Below, piece by piece: positions 16,933 to 24,892 of a stretch of 34,534 nt of DNA; the stretch's first letter is position 1, and each line of letters opens with the position of its first letter. The DNA is from Deltaproteobacteria bacterium (GTDB lineage: Bacteria > Desulfobacterota > BSN033 > WVXP01): positions 1 through 34,534 of the forward strand of contig JAFDHF010000047.1 in the NCBI GenBank assembly GCA_019308905.1, written 5' to 3'. The translations under genes and the position numbers were made by a program. The notes under the pieces are model-generated. The model saw nothing but the letters and a program-made list of their open reading frames with translations. It searched no databases and was not told the DNA's origin.

Positions 16933-17607
16933 ATGATCGAATCCCATCCGGCGGCCCTGGGCAATAGGATCGTGGCAAAAGCCCGGCAGCTCGGGGCTAC
17001 CCTCGCAGGGATCGCCGCTGCTTCTGACCTCGCGAAGGCACCTTCCTATGAACTTGCCGGTAGGGACGCCCGGCTGATCGAGGGCCGATCGCTGGTGGTT
17101 TTGGCTCTTGTCCATCACGAGTCCGAACCGGAGCTGGACTGGTGGGAGGCGAACACGACCAGCCCCGGCGACCTGAGGCTGGAACAGGTGGGGAAACAGC
17201 TTGTGGAATGGCTGAAACAGGAGCACCGGATTCACGGGCAGTTACTTCCCTACCGCGTGGAGAAGGGCGGCGTTTTCCTGAAAGACGCCGCCGTGCTTGC
17301 CGGAATCGGGATCGTAGGCCGTAACAACCTGTTGATCACACCGGAATTCGGGCCGCGGGTACGCATGCGCGCCCTGCTGGTGGATGCCCGGATACACAGG
17401 CTTCCGCGCGAGGATTTCGATCCCTGTTCAGGCTGTGATATGCCTTGCCGCCGGGCCTGTCCCCGGGACGCCTTTGAGCCTGGCTTCTACCTGCGGGTGC
17501 GTTGTCAGGGCCAGATGCAGGCGGACATAGCCACGGCCAGCGGGCCCATACGATACTGCCGCCTGTGCGAGTTGGCCTGCAATATGGGGACGGAACGCGT
17601 GTTTTGA
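16933..17607 (+). CDS. QueG-like protein with two [4Fe-4S] clusters
   Basis: 224 residues from ATG 16933, preceded by AGGGGAAGGAA. The C-terminal ferredoxin-like domain has eight cysteines: Cys165, 168, 172 and 176 (CxxCxxxCxxxCP) and Cys191, 209, 212 and 216. KDAAVLAGIGIVGRNNLLITPEFGPRVR (in the middle, about residues 115-143) is the segment conserved in epoxyqueuosine reductase QueG and relatives. QueG itself is 310-380 residues, has a C-terminal HEAT region and binds cobalamin. This protein is much shorter and lacks the C-terminal part, so it belongs to the broader 'epoxyqueuosine reductase-like' ferredoxin group with unknown substrate. It stands alone, 228 bases before the peroxidase cluster. 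Confidence 0.8.
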   Translation: MIESHPAALGNRIVAKARQLGATLAGIAAASDLAKAPSYELAGRDARLIEGRSLVVLALVHHESEPELDWWEANTTSPGDLRLEQVGKQLVEWLKQEHRIHGQLLPYRVEKGGVFLKDAAVLAGIGIVGRNNLLITPEFGPRVRMRALLVDARIHRLPREDFDPCSGCDMPCRRACPRDAFEPGFYLRVRCQGQMQADIATASGPIRYCRLCELACNMGTERVF

Positions 17608-17731
17608 ACCGACTCATCGGGGGGTCACGGACAGCTCGTGATTCTCATGACCAGGGCAATCGCATCGACTCTACTCTCGGCTCGGTGCGCCGGGCAGGGT
17701 CGGGAGACAGCCGGTTCCCAACAGCCCGGCA

Positions 17732-17761
17732 TTGTAAAATCATTACCTAGTGTGCTATGAA
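17732..17761 (+). promoter_or_regulatory. Possible promoter of the peroxidase cluster
   Basis: TTGTAA (17732-17737) and TATGAA (17756-17761) with an 18-base spacer, about 75 bases before the peroxidase start. Both boxes are imperfect, so this is a tentative call. Confidence 0.35.
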
Positions 17762-17835
17762 TCAGGTAGGCAGGAAAGCAGGAAATAAGTACCCAAGCGC
17801 GACTTTGTGATGTATCGGGGAAAAGGAGGCGCCTG

Positions 17836-18975
17836 ATGAGACCCGTCGTGATTTCCCTGTCTCTGCCCTTGTTTCTCCTCCTTTGGTCGGTCAGTCTGTT
17901 CTGCCAAGAGGCCGTTCCCCTCGGCCTGCCGCCCGTGCCCGTTCCGGAGGACAATCCACAAAGTGCGGAAAAAGTCGTGTTAGGGGAAAAGCTGTTCAAG
18001 GACAGACGGTTCAGCGCGGACGGAACGATCAGCTGCGCCCATTGCCACAACCCCGCAAAAGCCTTCACCGACGGTCTGCCCGTGGCAGAGGGCATCGGAA
18101 GGCTCAAAGGAACTCGCAATTCGCCCACGGTAGTCAACTCGGCCTATTATACGAGTCTCTTCTGGGACGGCCGGCGTCCGAGTCTGGAAGAGCAGGCCAA
18201 AGACCCCTTTGTAAACTCCGTGGAGCATGGTCTCGGCGGGGCCCAAGATTTCCACCGGTTTGTTGTTAAGATCATCCAGCAGGATCAGGACTATCTCGAC
18301 CGCTTCAAGGCGGTCTTCGATGTCGAAGCCGAACAGATCACCATCGACCACGTGGTAAAGGCGATTGCCAGCTTTGAGCGGACCCTCATCTCAGGTGACT
18401 CCCCCTTTGACCGCTACATGTACGGAGAGGATAAGAGCGCCCTGTCCGAGTCTGCGAAAAGAGGTCTGGAACTTTACAAAGGAAAGGCTCGCTGTCAGGA
18501 ATGCCACACTATCAGCGCGAACTATGCCCTGTTCACCGATAACAAATTCCATAACCTTGGGGTAGGATTCAGGAAGATCAGGCCCAGGCTCCGGGAGATC
18601 GTCAGAGAATTCAGGATGGCCAAACACAAGGGCGGGGAGCTGGATGAATCCATCCTCACCAAGGCAGAGATCTCTGAGCTTGGCCGTTTCGTGGTCACTC
18701 TTAAGACATCCGATATAGGCGCGTTCAAGACCCCCACCCTGCGAAACATCGCCGTAACAGGGCCCTATATGCACGACGGGAGCCTGGAGAGCCTCGAAGA
18801 AGTGATGGCGCTTTACAACAAGGGCGGAGAGAAGAATCCTTTTTTGGGAAGCGTCAGGGTTCTCAACCTGACAGAAGAGGAGATCAGGGATATCATTGAA
18901 TTCCTGAAATCCCTGACCAGCCCGGAATACGTGCATCTAATGGAGACCGAGGGGGTGGTCAAGGATAGCCCTTGA
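17836..18975 (+). CDS. Di-heme cytochrome c peroxidase / MauG-family protein
   Basis: 379 residues from ATG 17836, with AGGAGG six bases upstream. A signal peptide (about 1-24) directs it to the periplasm. Two haem-binding motifs are present: CAHCH at 67-71 and CQECH at 220-224. KGTRNSPTVVNSAYYTSLFWDGR and GAFKTPTLRNIAVTGPYMHDGS (in the N- and C-terminal haem domains) are the family signatures. Such proteins reduce hydrogen peroxide with electrons from small cytochromes or, in the MauG branch, oxidise a partner protein. The next gene follows after 14 bases and a mono-haem cytochrome c comes third, a plausible electron donor or acceptor. The genes probably form one operon. Confidence 0.93.
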   Translation: MRPVVISLSLPLFLLLWSVSLFCQEAVPLGLPPVPVPEDNPQSAEKVVLGEKLFKDRRFSADGTISCAHCHNPAKAFTDGLPVAEGIGRLKGTRNSPTVVNSAYYTSLFWDGRRPSLEEQAKDPFVNSVEHGLGGAQDFHRFVVKIIQQDQDYLDRFKAVFDVEAEQITIDHVVKAIASFERTLISGDSPFDRYMYGEDKSALSESAKRGLELYKGKARCQECHTISANYALFTDNKFHNLGVGFRKIRPRLREIVREFRMAKHKGGELDESILTKAEISELGRFVVTLKTSDIGAFKTPTLRNIAVTGPYMHDGSLESLEEVMALYNKGGEKNPFLGSVRVLNLTEEEIRDIIEFLKSLTSPEYVHLMETEGVVKDSP

Positions 18976-18989
18976 GCAAGGAGGGAATC

Positions 18990-20066
18990 ATGGAAAAAGA
19001 GAACTCGGTGAGCCGACGCTCCTTTTTGAGAATGGCCTTGGCCTTCACGGGTGCCTCCATGTTGCCCCTCAAGGCCGTCGAGGTCTGCTGGGGCAAAGGG
19101 GGGGAAACATTTACCTTCGGTGTCATTTCCGATTCCCATCTTACCCATGTGAGGGGAACCGAATTTGTGACCAACTTCGACAGGGGACTGCGCCAGGCAG
19201 TGGCCGAGGTAGGGCTGATGTGGCCTGAGCCTGACTTCATAGTGTTCGGGGGAGACCTGGCCCAGCTCGGCAAGAAAGAGGAGATCGATCACGGGCTCGA
19301 AATCCTATCCAGGATCGATGTGCCCATCAGATTCGTAATCGGCGAACACGACTACTACCTGGACCTGGGCAAGTACTGGCAGGAAAAGGTAAGCAAGCTC
19401 CATTACAGTTTCGATCACAAGGGGGTCCACTTCGTCACCCTGAACAGCATTCTCACCTTCGAAGACTGGATAAGGCGCTGGTCCACTCCGGAAGAACGTA
19501 TGAGACAGATGGCACGGCTGGACAATCCACAGGGTTCACCGTTCATGGTGGGGCTCGAACAGATCAACTGGCTTAGAGACGACCTCTCCAAGGTTGACCA
19601 CGACAGACCGGTGATAGTTCTCTCTCACTCGCCCCTTTACAAGATATTCAAGCCATGGAACTTTTGGACCGAGGATGCGGAGATCGTCCAGAGCCTCCTG
19701 AGACCTTTCAAGAACGTGACGGTCCTGCACGGCCATGTACACCAGATTCTCTACAACCAGATCGGAAACATAGGTTTTCAGGCCTGGATGTCGACGGCGT
19801 GGCCGTGGCCCTATCCTCTCGCATACACCCAGAAACCGAACATGATCCCAAAGATGACCGTTTTCATGAATCGGGCAGACCCTTTCCACGAGAGAGACGC
19901 GACCGGGTGGTCCCAGGTTACGGTCGATGGTGGCAATGTGTCCCAGCACTATGAACTGTGGGAGAACACCTCAAGGACGGTCCGTTTCGATGAAAGACTC
20001 GGGCACCCTGTGGATGTCGAGTATCAGGATCCCCAAAGGCGGATCCCCCCCCAGACCCATTACTAA
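18990..20066 (+). CDS. Tat-exported calcineurin-like metallophosphoesterase
   Basis: 358 residues from ATG 18990 (AAGGAGGG four bases upstream; the TTG at 18972 is not needed). SRRSFLRMALAFTG near the N-terminus is a twin-arginine signal, so the folded protein is exported with its metals. The dinuclear metal site is complete: DSH (about residue 45), GGDL (about 88), GEHD in place of the usual GNHD, SHSP, and HGHVH. A WPWPYP-rich C-terminal part follows. The family cleaves phosphomonoesters, diesters or nucleotides. Substrate is unknown. It lies between a di-haem peroxidase and a mono-haem cytochrome c, an arrangement that suggests a shared periplasmic process rather than phosphate scavenging. 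Confidence 0.9.
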   Translation: MEKENSVSRRSFLRMALAFTGASMLPLKAVEVCWGKGGETFTFGVISDSHLTHVRGTEFVTNFDRGLRQAVAEVGLMWPEPDFIVFGGDLAQLGKKEEIDHGLEILSRIDVPIRFVIGEHDYYLDLGKYWQEKVSKLHYSFDHKGVHFVTLNSILTFEDWIRRWSTPEERMRQMARLDNPQGSPFMVGLEQINWLRDDLSKVDHDRPVIVLSHSPLYKIFKPWNFWTEDAEIVQSLLRPFKNVTVLHGHVHQILYNQIGNIGFQAWMSTAWPWPYPLAYTQKPNMIPKMTVFMNRADPFHERDATGWSQVTVDGGNVSQHYELWENTSRTVRFDERLGHPVDVEYQDPQRRIPPQTHY

Positions 20067-20078
20067 AGGAGGGTTCTC

Positions 20079-20486
20079 ATGGGCCGGAAGGTTATCTTCC
20101 CGGTAGTGTCGGCAATCATCCTGGCAGTGGGCATGATCCCAGCCTTGAGGGCCGACGAATTCACGGAGAAAGATCTGAAGAAATGGAAGGGCGCTTTCAT
20201 GCAGGTGGTCTCGGAAGGGGAAAGGCTCTTCCACAGCGCCATCGGAAGCAACAGCGTCTCCTGTGACATGTGCCACCCCAATGCCGCCAATACCCATCCC
20301 GAGACCTACCCCAAGTTTCAGAAGCAGCTGGGCGCAGTGGCGACCTTGCGGGACATGATCAACTGGTGTATTCAAAACCCCCTGGAGGGTGAACCTCTGC
20401 CCCTCTATGATCCCAGGATGATCGCCCTGGAGGCTTATATCACCTGGGAGAGACGGGGGGTACCCCTCGACCCTGGAAAGCACTAG
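20079..20486 (+). CDS. Periplasmic mono-haem cytochrome c
   Basis: 135 residues from ATG 20079 (AAAGGAGGG five bases upstream, 12 bases after the previous stop). A signal peptide is cut near residue 25 (ALRA-DEF). One haem site, CDMCH, is at 62-66. The C-terminal half (LRDMINWCIQNPLEGEPL and LEAYITWERRGVP) resembles SoxA/TsdA-type sulfur-oxidising cytochromes, in which a conserved cysteine ligates haem iron; Cys97 is in the comparable position. No obvious methionine ligand loop is seen except Met64 or Met93. Could shuttle electrons to the peroxidase, or have a sulfur role. The family link is tentative, the cytochrome call firm. Confidence 0.85.
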   Translation: MGRKVIFPVVSAIILAVGMIPALRADEFTEKDLKKWKGAFMQVVSEGERLFHSAIGSNSVSCDMCHPNAANTHPETYPKFQKQLGAVATLRDMINWCIQNPLEGEPLPLYDPRMIALEAYITWERRGVPLDPGKH

Positions 20487-20512
20487 CCAGACACCAGACC
20501 TTTCAGGGACTA

Positions 20513-21136
20513 CTAATCGAGAGCGGCCTCTTCGACCTCGACCCCGACCTCTCGGAGAGCCTGGAAAAAACGAGCGAGCTCTTCTTCGTGGACGGGAATC
20601 CCCTTCTTTGACCGTTCTTCCTCTTCCATGGCCTCGAGCTCCCCGGGAAAGTAGACCCTCTGGAACCCTTTCATTGGGGGGCATGTAACGCAATCGTCGA
20701 TCAACCTGTCTACTTTCCCTTTGAAGGTTTCAGTGCCGGCGAAGCAACCCGGATCGAGGACAAACATGAAGAACGAAGCCCCGTAGGGCGTTGTCAGATC
20801 CTCCAGGGGAGGAACCTCCTTTCCGCAGAAGAACCCCGTGAGAGCCCCGGTGAGGAGATCCACCACCAGGCCGAGGCCGTATCCCTTGTGGCCGGCCATG
20901 GGAAGCAAGAAACCCTCCCGTGCCATTTGGGGGTCGGTCGTCGGGTTTCCTTGCCGGTCGACGGCCCACCCCTGGGGGATTCCCTCCCCTCTCTTGAGAT
21001 AGTCGTTGATCTTGCCTGCCGAAGAAGCGCTTGTCGCCATGTCGACAACCAGGGGCGGGTACTTTCCGGTTGGAAAGGCGAAACTCATCGGGTTGGTCCC
21101 ATGAACCCCCTCACGCCCTCCGTAACCGGTATTGAC
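20513..21136 (-). pseudogene. Ldh2/malate-lactate dehydrogenase family, C-terminal half only
   Basis: The frame below the stop codon at 21137-21139 encodes about 207 residues. YGGREGVHGTNPMSFAFPTG, PPLVVDMATSASSAGKI and LLPMAGHKGYGLGLVVDLLTGALTG match the second half of the Ldh2 family (YiaK/ComC type, NAD(P)-dependent oxidation of 2-hydroxyacids such as malate, lactate or ureidoglycolate). The N-terminal half of about 150 residues, including the catalytic His, is absent: a TAG lies just before the conserved segment and upstream sequence is unrelated. The gene is therefore dead. It converges on the cytochrome gene. Confidence 0.8.
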
Positions 21137-21184
21137 CTAGCCGGTCCGACCTCAATCCATATCCAGGCATTCACGAGTTTTGTG

Positions 21185-21213
21185 TTGACAAAGGGATACC
21201 CGCAGCTTATAAG
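21185..21213 (+). promoter_or_regulatory. Promoter of the DapA-family gene
   Basis: TTGACA at 21185-21190 and TATAAG at 21208-21213, spaced by exactly 17 bases. Predicted start near 21220, leaving an untranslated leader of about 210 bases before 21433. Confidence 0.7.
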
Positions 21214-21223
21214 AGAACAGGTG

Positions 21224-21236
21224 GTATGACTTATAC
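21224..21236 (+). promoter_or_regulatory. Candidate GntR-type operator
   Basis: GTAT-gactt-ATAC, a perfect 4-bp palindrome right at and after the predicted start of transcription. GntR regulators often bind GTNTA-like inverted repeats, and a broken GntR gene lies downstream at 22347. The assignment is speculative. Confidence 0.35.
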
Positions 21237-21432
21237 TTACAGTCGTCACAGCCCCAATTCAAGCGGGGACAGGCCATTCGACCCTGACCTTGTGTGGGTC
21301 CTCTGCCCAAAGAAGACGCGGTGACTGCTTAGCCCTTTGGCGACGGGACGGGCCAGGCGTCCGTGAAAAAGACGCGATGGACTGTGTCCGAAAGGCGAGG
21401 AGTTTAGTCTCTAACAGGAGGTAGGCGAACTC

Positions 21433-22329
21433 ATGGGAAAGCCGATCGAGGGAATCATCACGGCCGTCGTCACACCTTTCGATGAGAACGAAAACGTCGA
21501 TGAGGCGGCCTTCAGGAAGATAATCAACTACCTTATCGAAAGCGGAGTGAATGGACTCTTTCCCGCGGGGAGCCAGGGTGAGTTCTTTGCCCTGACCGAC
21601 GAAGAGAAGAAGAGATTGATCGACGTCGCCGTGGAAGAGGCCGGGGGGAGAGTATTTGTCATGCCCAACACGGGGGCAATCACCACGAGAGAATCCATCG
21701 CGCTCACCCAGTACGCGGAAAAGGCCGGCGCAGATTGTGTCTCCATAATTACCCCCTTCTTCATTCATCCGAATCAGGAGGAGCTTCGTGAGCATTTCAG
21801 AGCGATCTGCCAATCGGTCGAGATCCCCGTCCTGTGCTACAACAACCCGGGCAGGACAGGGGGCGTGAGCTTGACCCCCGAAACCCTCGCGAGCCTGGCA
21901 GGGGAACTGCCAAACTTTGCAGGAATCAAAGACAGCTCCGGAGATCTCACGCAGGTGGCCGAGATGATCCGTCTTTGCCCTCCGGATTTCAGGGTGATCA
22001 TGGGAAGGGATACCCTCATATACGGCGGCCTTATGTATGGGGCGGCAGGGGCGATTGCCGCAACCTCCAACGTGGCACCCAGGCTGGTTGTGGGAATCTA
22101 TCAGGCCTTCAAAGCAGGTGATCATGAAAAGGCGAAAGATTACCAGCGTCAACTGGCCCCCCTCAGGATGGCCTTCGGCTTGGGGTCGTTCCCTGTAGTG
22201 ATCAAGGAGGCCTTGACCATGATAGGGCTCCCTGCAGGGCGCTGCAGAAGACCTATTCAACCGTTGAGTGATCAAAACAGGAGGCAGCTCCACGACATCC
22301 TTCTAGAGATGGGGATTGTCTCCGGATAG
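21433..22329 (+). CDS. DapA/NanA-family aldolase (dihydrodipicolinate synthase-like)
   Basis: 298 residues, normal length for the family. The Schiff-base Lys166 (FAGIKDSSG), the catalytic Tyr136 (LCYNNPGRTG) and the pyruvate-binding loop GSQGE (46-50) are all present, so it should be an active class I aldolase on pyruvate-like substrates. ATG 21433 follows AGGAGG by eleven bases. It has its own strong promoter. The neighbours (Ldh2 remnant, GntR remnant, D-2-hydroxyacid dehydrogenase) point to breakdown of a sugar acid or keto acid rather than lysine synthesis. The exact substrate is not determinable. Confidence 0.9.
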   Translation: MGKPIEGIITAVVTPFDENENVDEAAFRKIINYLIESGVNGLFPAGSQGEFFALTDEEKKRLIDVAVEEAGGRVFVMPNTGAITTRESIALTQYAEKAGADCVSIITPFFIHPNQEELREHFRAICQSVEIPVLCYNNPGRTGGVSLTPETLASLAGELPNFAGIKDSSGDLTQVAEMIRLCPPDFRVIMGRDTLIYGGLMYGAAGAIAATSNVAPRLVVGIYQAFKAGDHEKAKDYQRQLAPLRMAFGLGSFPVVIKEALTMIGLPAGRCRRPIQPLSDQNRRQLHDILLEMGIVSG

Positions 22330-22346
22330 AACAAGGACCGGGATTC

Positions 22347-22647
22347 ATGAACAGGTCTTCTCAAACCATCAACCGCTTCAACCCGATTAAGAAGAGAAAG
22401 ATCTACGATGAGGTTTACGACCAGCTCATCTCGCTCATCAGCACTGGAGGACTGAAACCAGGGGAGCAGCTACCTTCTAGAACGACTATTGGCAAAAGAA
22501 CTGAAGGTGAGCAGGCAATCGATCAGGGAGGCCGTGAAAAAGGCGGAAGCCCAGGGGCTGATTTCGGTCCGCCAGGGTGAGGGAGCCGTTGTTCTCCCAG
22601 CGGTTTCCGATTGGATGGAAGGCCTGAAGGCTCGCACAATACCCTGA
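22347..22647 (+). pseudogene. GntR-family regulator, frameshifted and lacking its ligand domain
   Basis: From ATG 22347 the first frame reads to QLPS (about residue 44: YDEVYDQLISLISTGGLKPGEQLPS). The match then continues one base later, from 22480, as ERLLAKELKVSRQSIREAVKKAEAQGLISVRQGEGAVVL, ending at TGA 22645-22647. One extra base near 22479 therefore splits the winged-helix domain. The FCD/VanR-type effector domain of about 130 residues that should follow is missing. It lies 17 bases after the aldolase gene and was probably the local repressor. Confidence 0.85.
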
Positions 22648-22728
22648 TGGTCCACATGATGACCTCGATAAACCGGTAAGTCCACACCGGACTGATCGAT
22701 CAGGCTGAAAAAGGTGAGGAACTACCCT

Positions 22729-23694
22729 ATGGATTCCCGGTTCAAGGTGCTTCTCTATGAGCCCATGCATGCCGAGGGGACAAGGCTCTTGGAGGAGAAA
22801 TGCCGTGTTGTCTACGCGGACTCCTTTGACGAGGAAGCCCTGATAAGACAGGCCAGCGACGTAGACGGCATCGTCATCCGGGCAAATGGATCGGTGTCAC
22901 GCCCTGTTATCGAGTCGGCCCCGCGGCTCAAGGTGATCGGGAGACACGGAGTGGGGCTGGAGAACATCGACCTGAAAGCGGCCCGGGAACGTGGGATCAC
23001 GGTGGTATATACACCAGATGCCAATACCGAGAGTGTGGCCGAACACTTCGTGGCCCTGGCGCTCATGCTTGCCAAGAAGATGGTCCTTGCGGACAGGGCT
23101 CTCCGAGCAGGAACATGGCAGGCCAGGTATGAACTCATAGGAGAGGAGCTCAGGGGTAAGACCCTGGGCGTCATGGGATTCGGGAGAATCGGCCAACAGA
23201 CAGCGCGCATCTGTCGTTACGGTTTCGGCATGGCCGTGCTCTACCATGATCTGGTCCGCTATCCGAGAGTGGAAAAAGAACTCGGTGCAAAGCCCTTGGA
23301 TCCGGAAACCCTTTTCGCGGAGGCGGATTTCGTCTCGATCAACCTTCCCCTTCTGGACCAAACCAGGGGACTCGTCGATGCTCACCTCCTCAGGCGTATG
23401 AAGCCTACAGCCTTCCTGATCAACATGGCCAGAGGGCCGGTCTGGAAGGAGTCGGACGTAGTGAGAGCCCTCGAAGAACATTGGATCGCCGGTGCTGGAT
23501 CAGACGTATACGAAGTGGAACCCGCTCCTGCTGACAACCCCTTGTTCGCTCAGGACAGCTTCGTGGGGACCCCACACATGGCCGCCCACACGGAAGAAGG
23601 CATGATCCGGATGAGCATGGTGGCCCGGGATATCATCGCGGTTTTGGAGGGCCGTGCCCCTGAATTCCCTGTACCTCTCGAAGCCCTGAAATAG
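22729..23694 (+). CDS. D-2-hydroxyacid dehydrogenase (SerA/GyaR-like)
   Basis: 321 residues from ATG 22729 (GAGG nine bases upstream; an in-frame GTG at 22714 is possible). The NAD-binding Rossmann motif is GFGRIG (150-155). The catalytic triad is Arg235 (MARGPV), Glu262 (DVYEVEP) and His283 (TPHMAAH). RHGVGLENID (72-81) is the phosphoglycerate-dehydrogenase-like substrate loop. No C-terminal ACT domain is present, so it is a short-form enzyme (glycerate, glyoxylate or related 2-oxoacid reductase). It follows the broken GntR gene and the aldolase, and these probably formed one catabolic unit. About 80 bases downstream lies the end of convergent nth. Confidence 0.92.
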   Translation: MDSRFKVLLYEPMHAEGTRLLEEKCRVVYADSFDEEALIRQASDVDGIVIRANGSVSRPVIESAPRLKVIGRHGVGLENIDLKAARERGITVVYTPDANTESVAEHFVALALMLAKKMVLADRALRAGTWQARYELIGEELRGKTLGVMGFGRIGQQTARICRYGFGMAVLYHDLVRYPRVEKELGAKPLDPETLFAEADFVSINLPLLDQTRGLVDAHLLRRMKPTAFLINMARGPVWKESDVVRALEEHWIAGAGSDVYEVEPAPADNPLFAQDSFVGTPHMAAHTEEGMIRMSMVARDIIAVLEGRAPEFPVPLEALK

Positions 23695-23777
23695 GCTGAG
23701 CCGTGCCGCCCGGCAGAGAAGACCAAAGGTTTCAGATCAGCCGTCTCCCCCGGCAATGAAAGAGATGCCGCCTTCAG

Positions 23778-24431
23778 CTACCGGCTCCTGGCAACCCCCA
23801 CACGGGCGCAGTAGCCACTGAGAGGGCAGGTGCTGCATCTGGGGCTGACAGGGCGACAGATCCTCTGGCCAAAGGAGACCAGCATATCGTTGATCTCGAT
23901 CCAGTAACGTTTGGGGAGTTTCTCTCTCAGGGCGAACTCCGTCTCCTTCGGCGTCTTGGTGGCCACATAGCCCCAGCGGTTGGTAATGCGGTGAACATGT
24001 GTATCCACACAGATCCCGGGCTTACCGAAGCCCAGGGTGATGACCAGGTTTGCGGTCTTCCTTCCCACTCCTTTGAACCTCAGGATTTCATCGATTCTGT
24101 CAGGAACCCGGCCGCCGTACCGTTCAATAAGCGTTCTCGAGATTTCGAGGATGGTTCTTGCCTTGTTACGGTAGAACCCCACAGGGTAGATAGCCTTTTC
24201 GATTGCCTCGGGGGAGAGCCTGATCATCTCTTCAGGCCTACGGGCCAAAGCGAAGAGCCGCTTTGAGGCCCTGTCAGTGGTTTCATCTTGAGTCCTCAGG
24301 CTGAGGAGGCAGGAGATCAGCACCTGGTAGGGATCCCGGCGCCGGGCAACCTGAGTCACGGCAGGATCTTCCCACGGTTTCACCGTTTGACGGAGAATTC
24401 GAACCACCTCGTCTATGTGCCGGTCTTTCAT
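23778..24431 (-). CDS. nth: Endonuclease III (DNA glycosylase/AP lyase)
   Basis: 217 residues from ATG 24431 (AAGAGG six bases upstream; the TTG at 24437 is not needed). The helix-hairpin-helix with catalytic Lys125 ([14 protein letters not shown]), the catalytic Asp143 (CVDTHVHRI) and the [4Fe-4S] loop Cys192-x6-Cys199-x2-Cys202-x5-Cys208 are all intact. It removes oxidised pyrimidines and cuts the abasic site in base-excision repair. Single gene, convergent with the hydroxyacid dehydrogenase. Confidence 0.96.
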   Translation of the reverse strand: MKDRHIDEVVRILRQTVKPWEDPAVTQVARRRDPYQVLISCLLSLRTQDETTDRASKRLFALARRPEEMIRLSPEAIEKAIYPVGFYRNKARTILEISRTLIERYGGRVPDRIDEILRFKGVGRKTANLVITLGFGKPGICVDTHVHRITNRWGYVATKTPKETEFALREKLPKRYWIEINDMLVSFGQRICRPVSPRCSTCPLSGYCARVGVARSR

Positions 24432-24798
24432 GTCCAACCTCTTGGCCGCGATCCCTGGCCCTTCTCAAAACGGCCCCTTCGATACTCCCAAAGAGCAACA
24501 AGCCCTGTAAACAACCGTTTCCCCTATCAAAACAGAATACCAGGGCAAGTCAATGCAAGATGCGCCAGGAGTTCCCCATCTTTTGTGGAATCTTCCTTGG
24601 AGTGTGGAGTTTCTCGATTTTCGGGGATGTTTCCTCCTAATCTCTGAGAATCCAGGACCTGGCCATTGAAATATACTGGATTTTCTATGAAAATGTTTTC
24701 CATTGTCGGGCGGTTAGGGTCCACCTTCTCGACGAGCCGACATGCCTCTGCCTCGGCAACCCGTCTGATGACGGGGAATCGGCAGTTTCTTGCTCTAC
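24432..24798. other. Intergenic stretch between nth and the DUF457 gene
   Basis: About 370 bases. A 101-codon frame on the minus strand (24527-24832) is open but has no ribosome site and no recognised family; I treat it as unsupported. No RNA gene was recognised. Its right end leads into the candidate sigma-54 site at 24799. Confidence 0.4.
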
Positions 24799-24814
24799 TG
24801 GCATTCATATTGCG
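24799..24814 (+). promoter_or_regulatory. Possible sigma-54 promoter for the DUF457 gene
   Basis: TGGCATTCATATTGCG keeps the GG and GC doublets at the correct 10-base gap, with TGGCA and TTGC halves. Two bases of the CACG part differ. Transcription would start near 24826, about 67 bases before the GTG at 24893. Confidence 0.35.
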
Positions 24815-24892
24815 TGCGGGAAAAATATACAATAGATAGTGAATAAAGGTGAGGTCCCAGTTACTTTCCGAGGGATCCTTTGGAGGTTGGCT

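Noticed and set aside
21311-21385. Repeated AAGACGCG-TG-ACTG segments in the aldolase leader
   Set aside because: Two short near-copies without further symmetry; could be chance.
24527-24832. 101-codon minus-strand frame between nth and DUF457
   Set aside because: No ribosome site, and its upstream end overlaps the probable promoter of the opposite gene.
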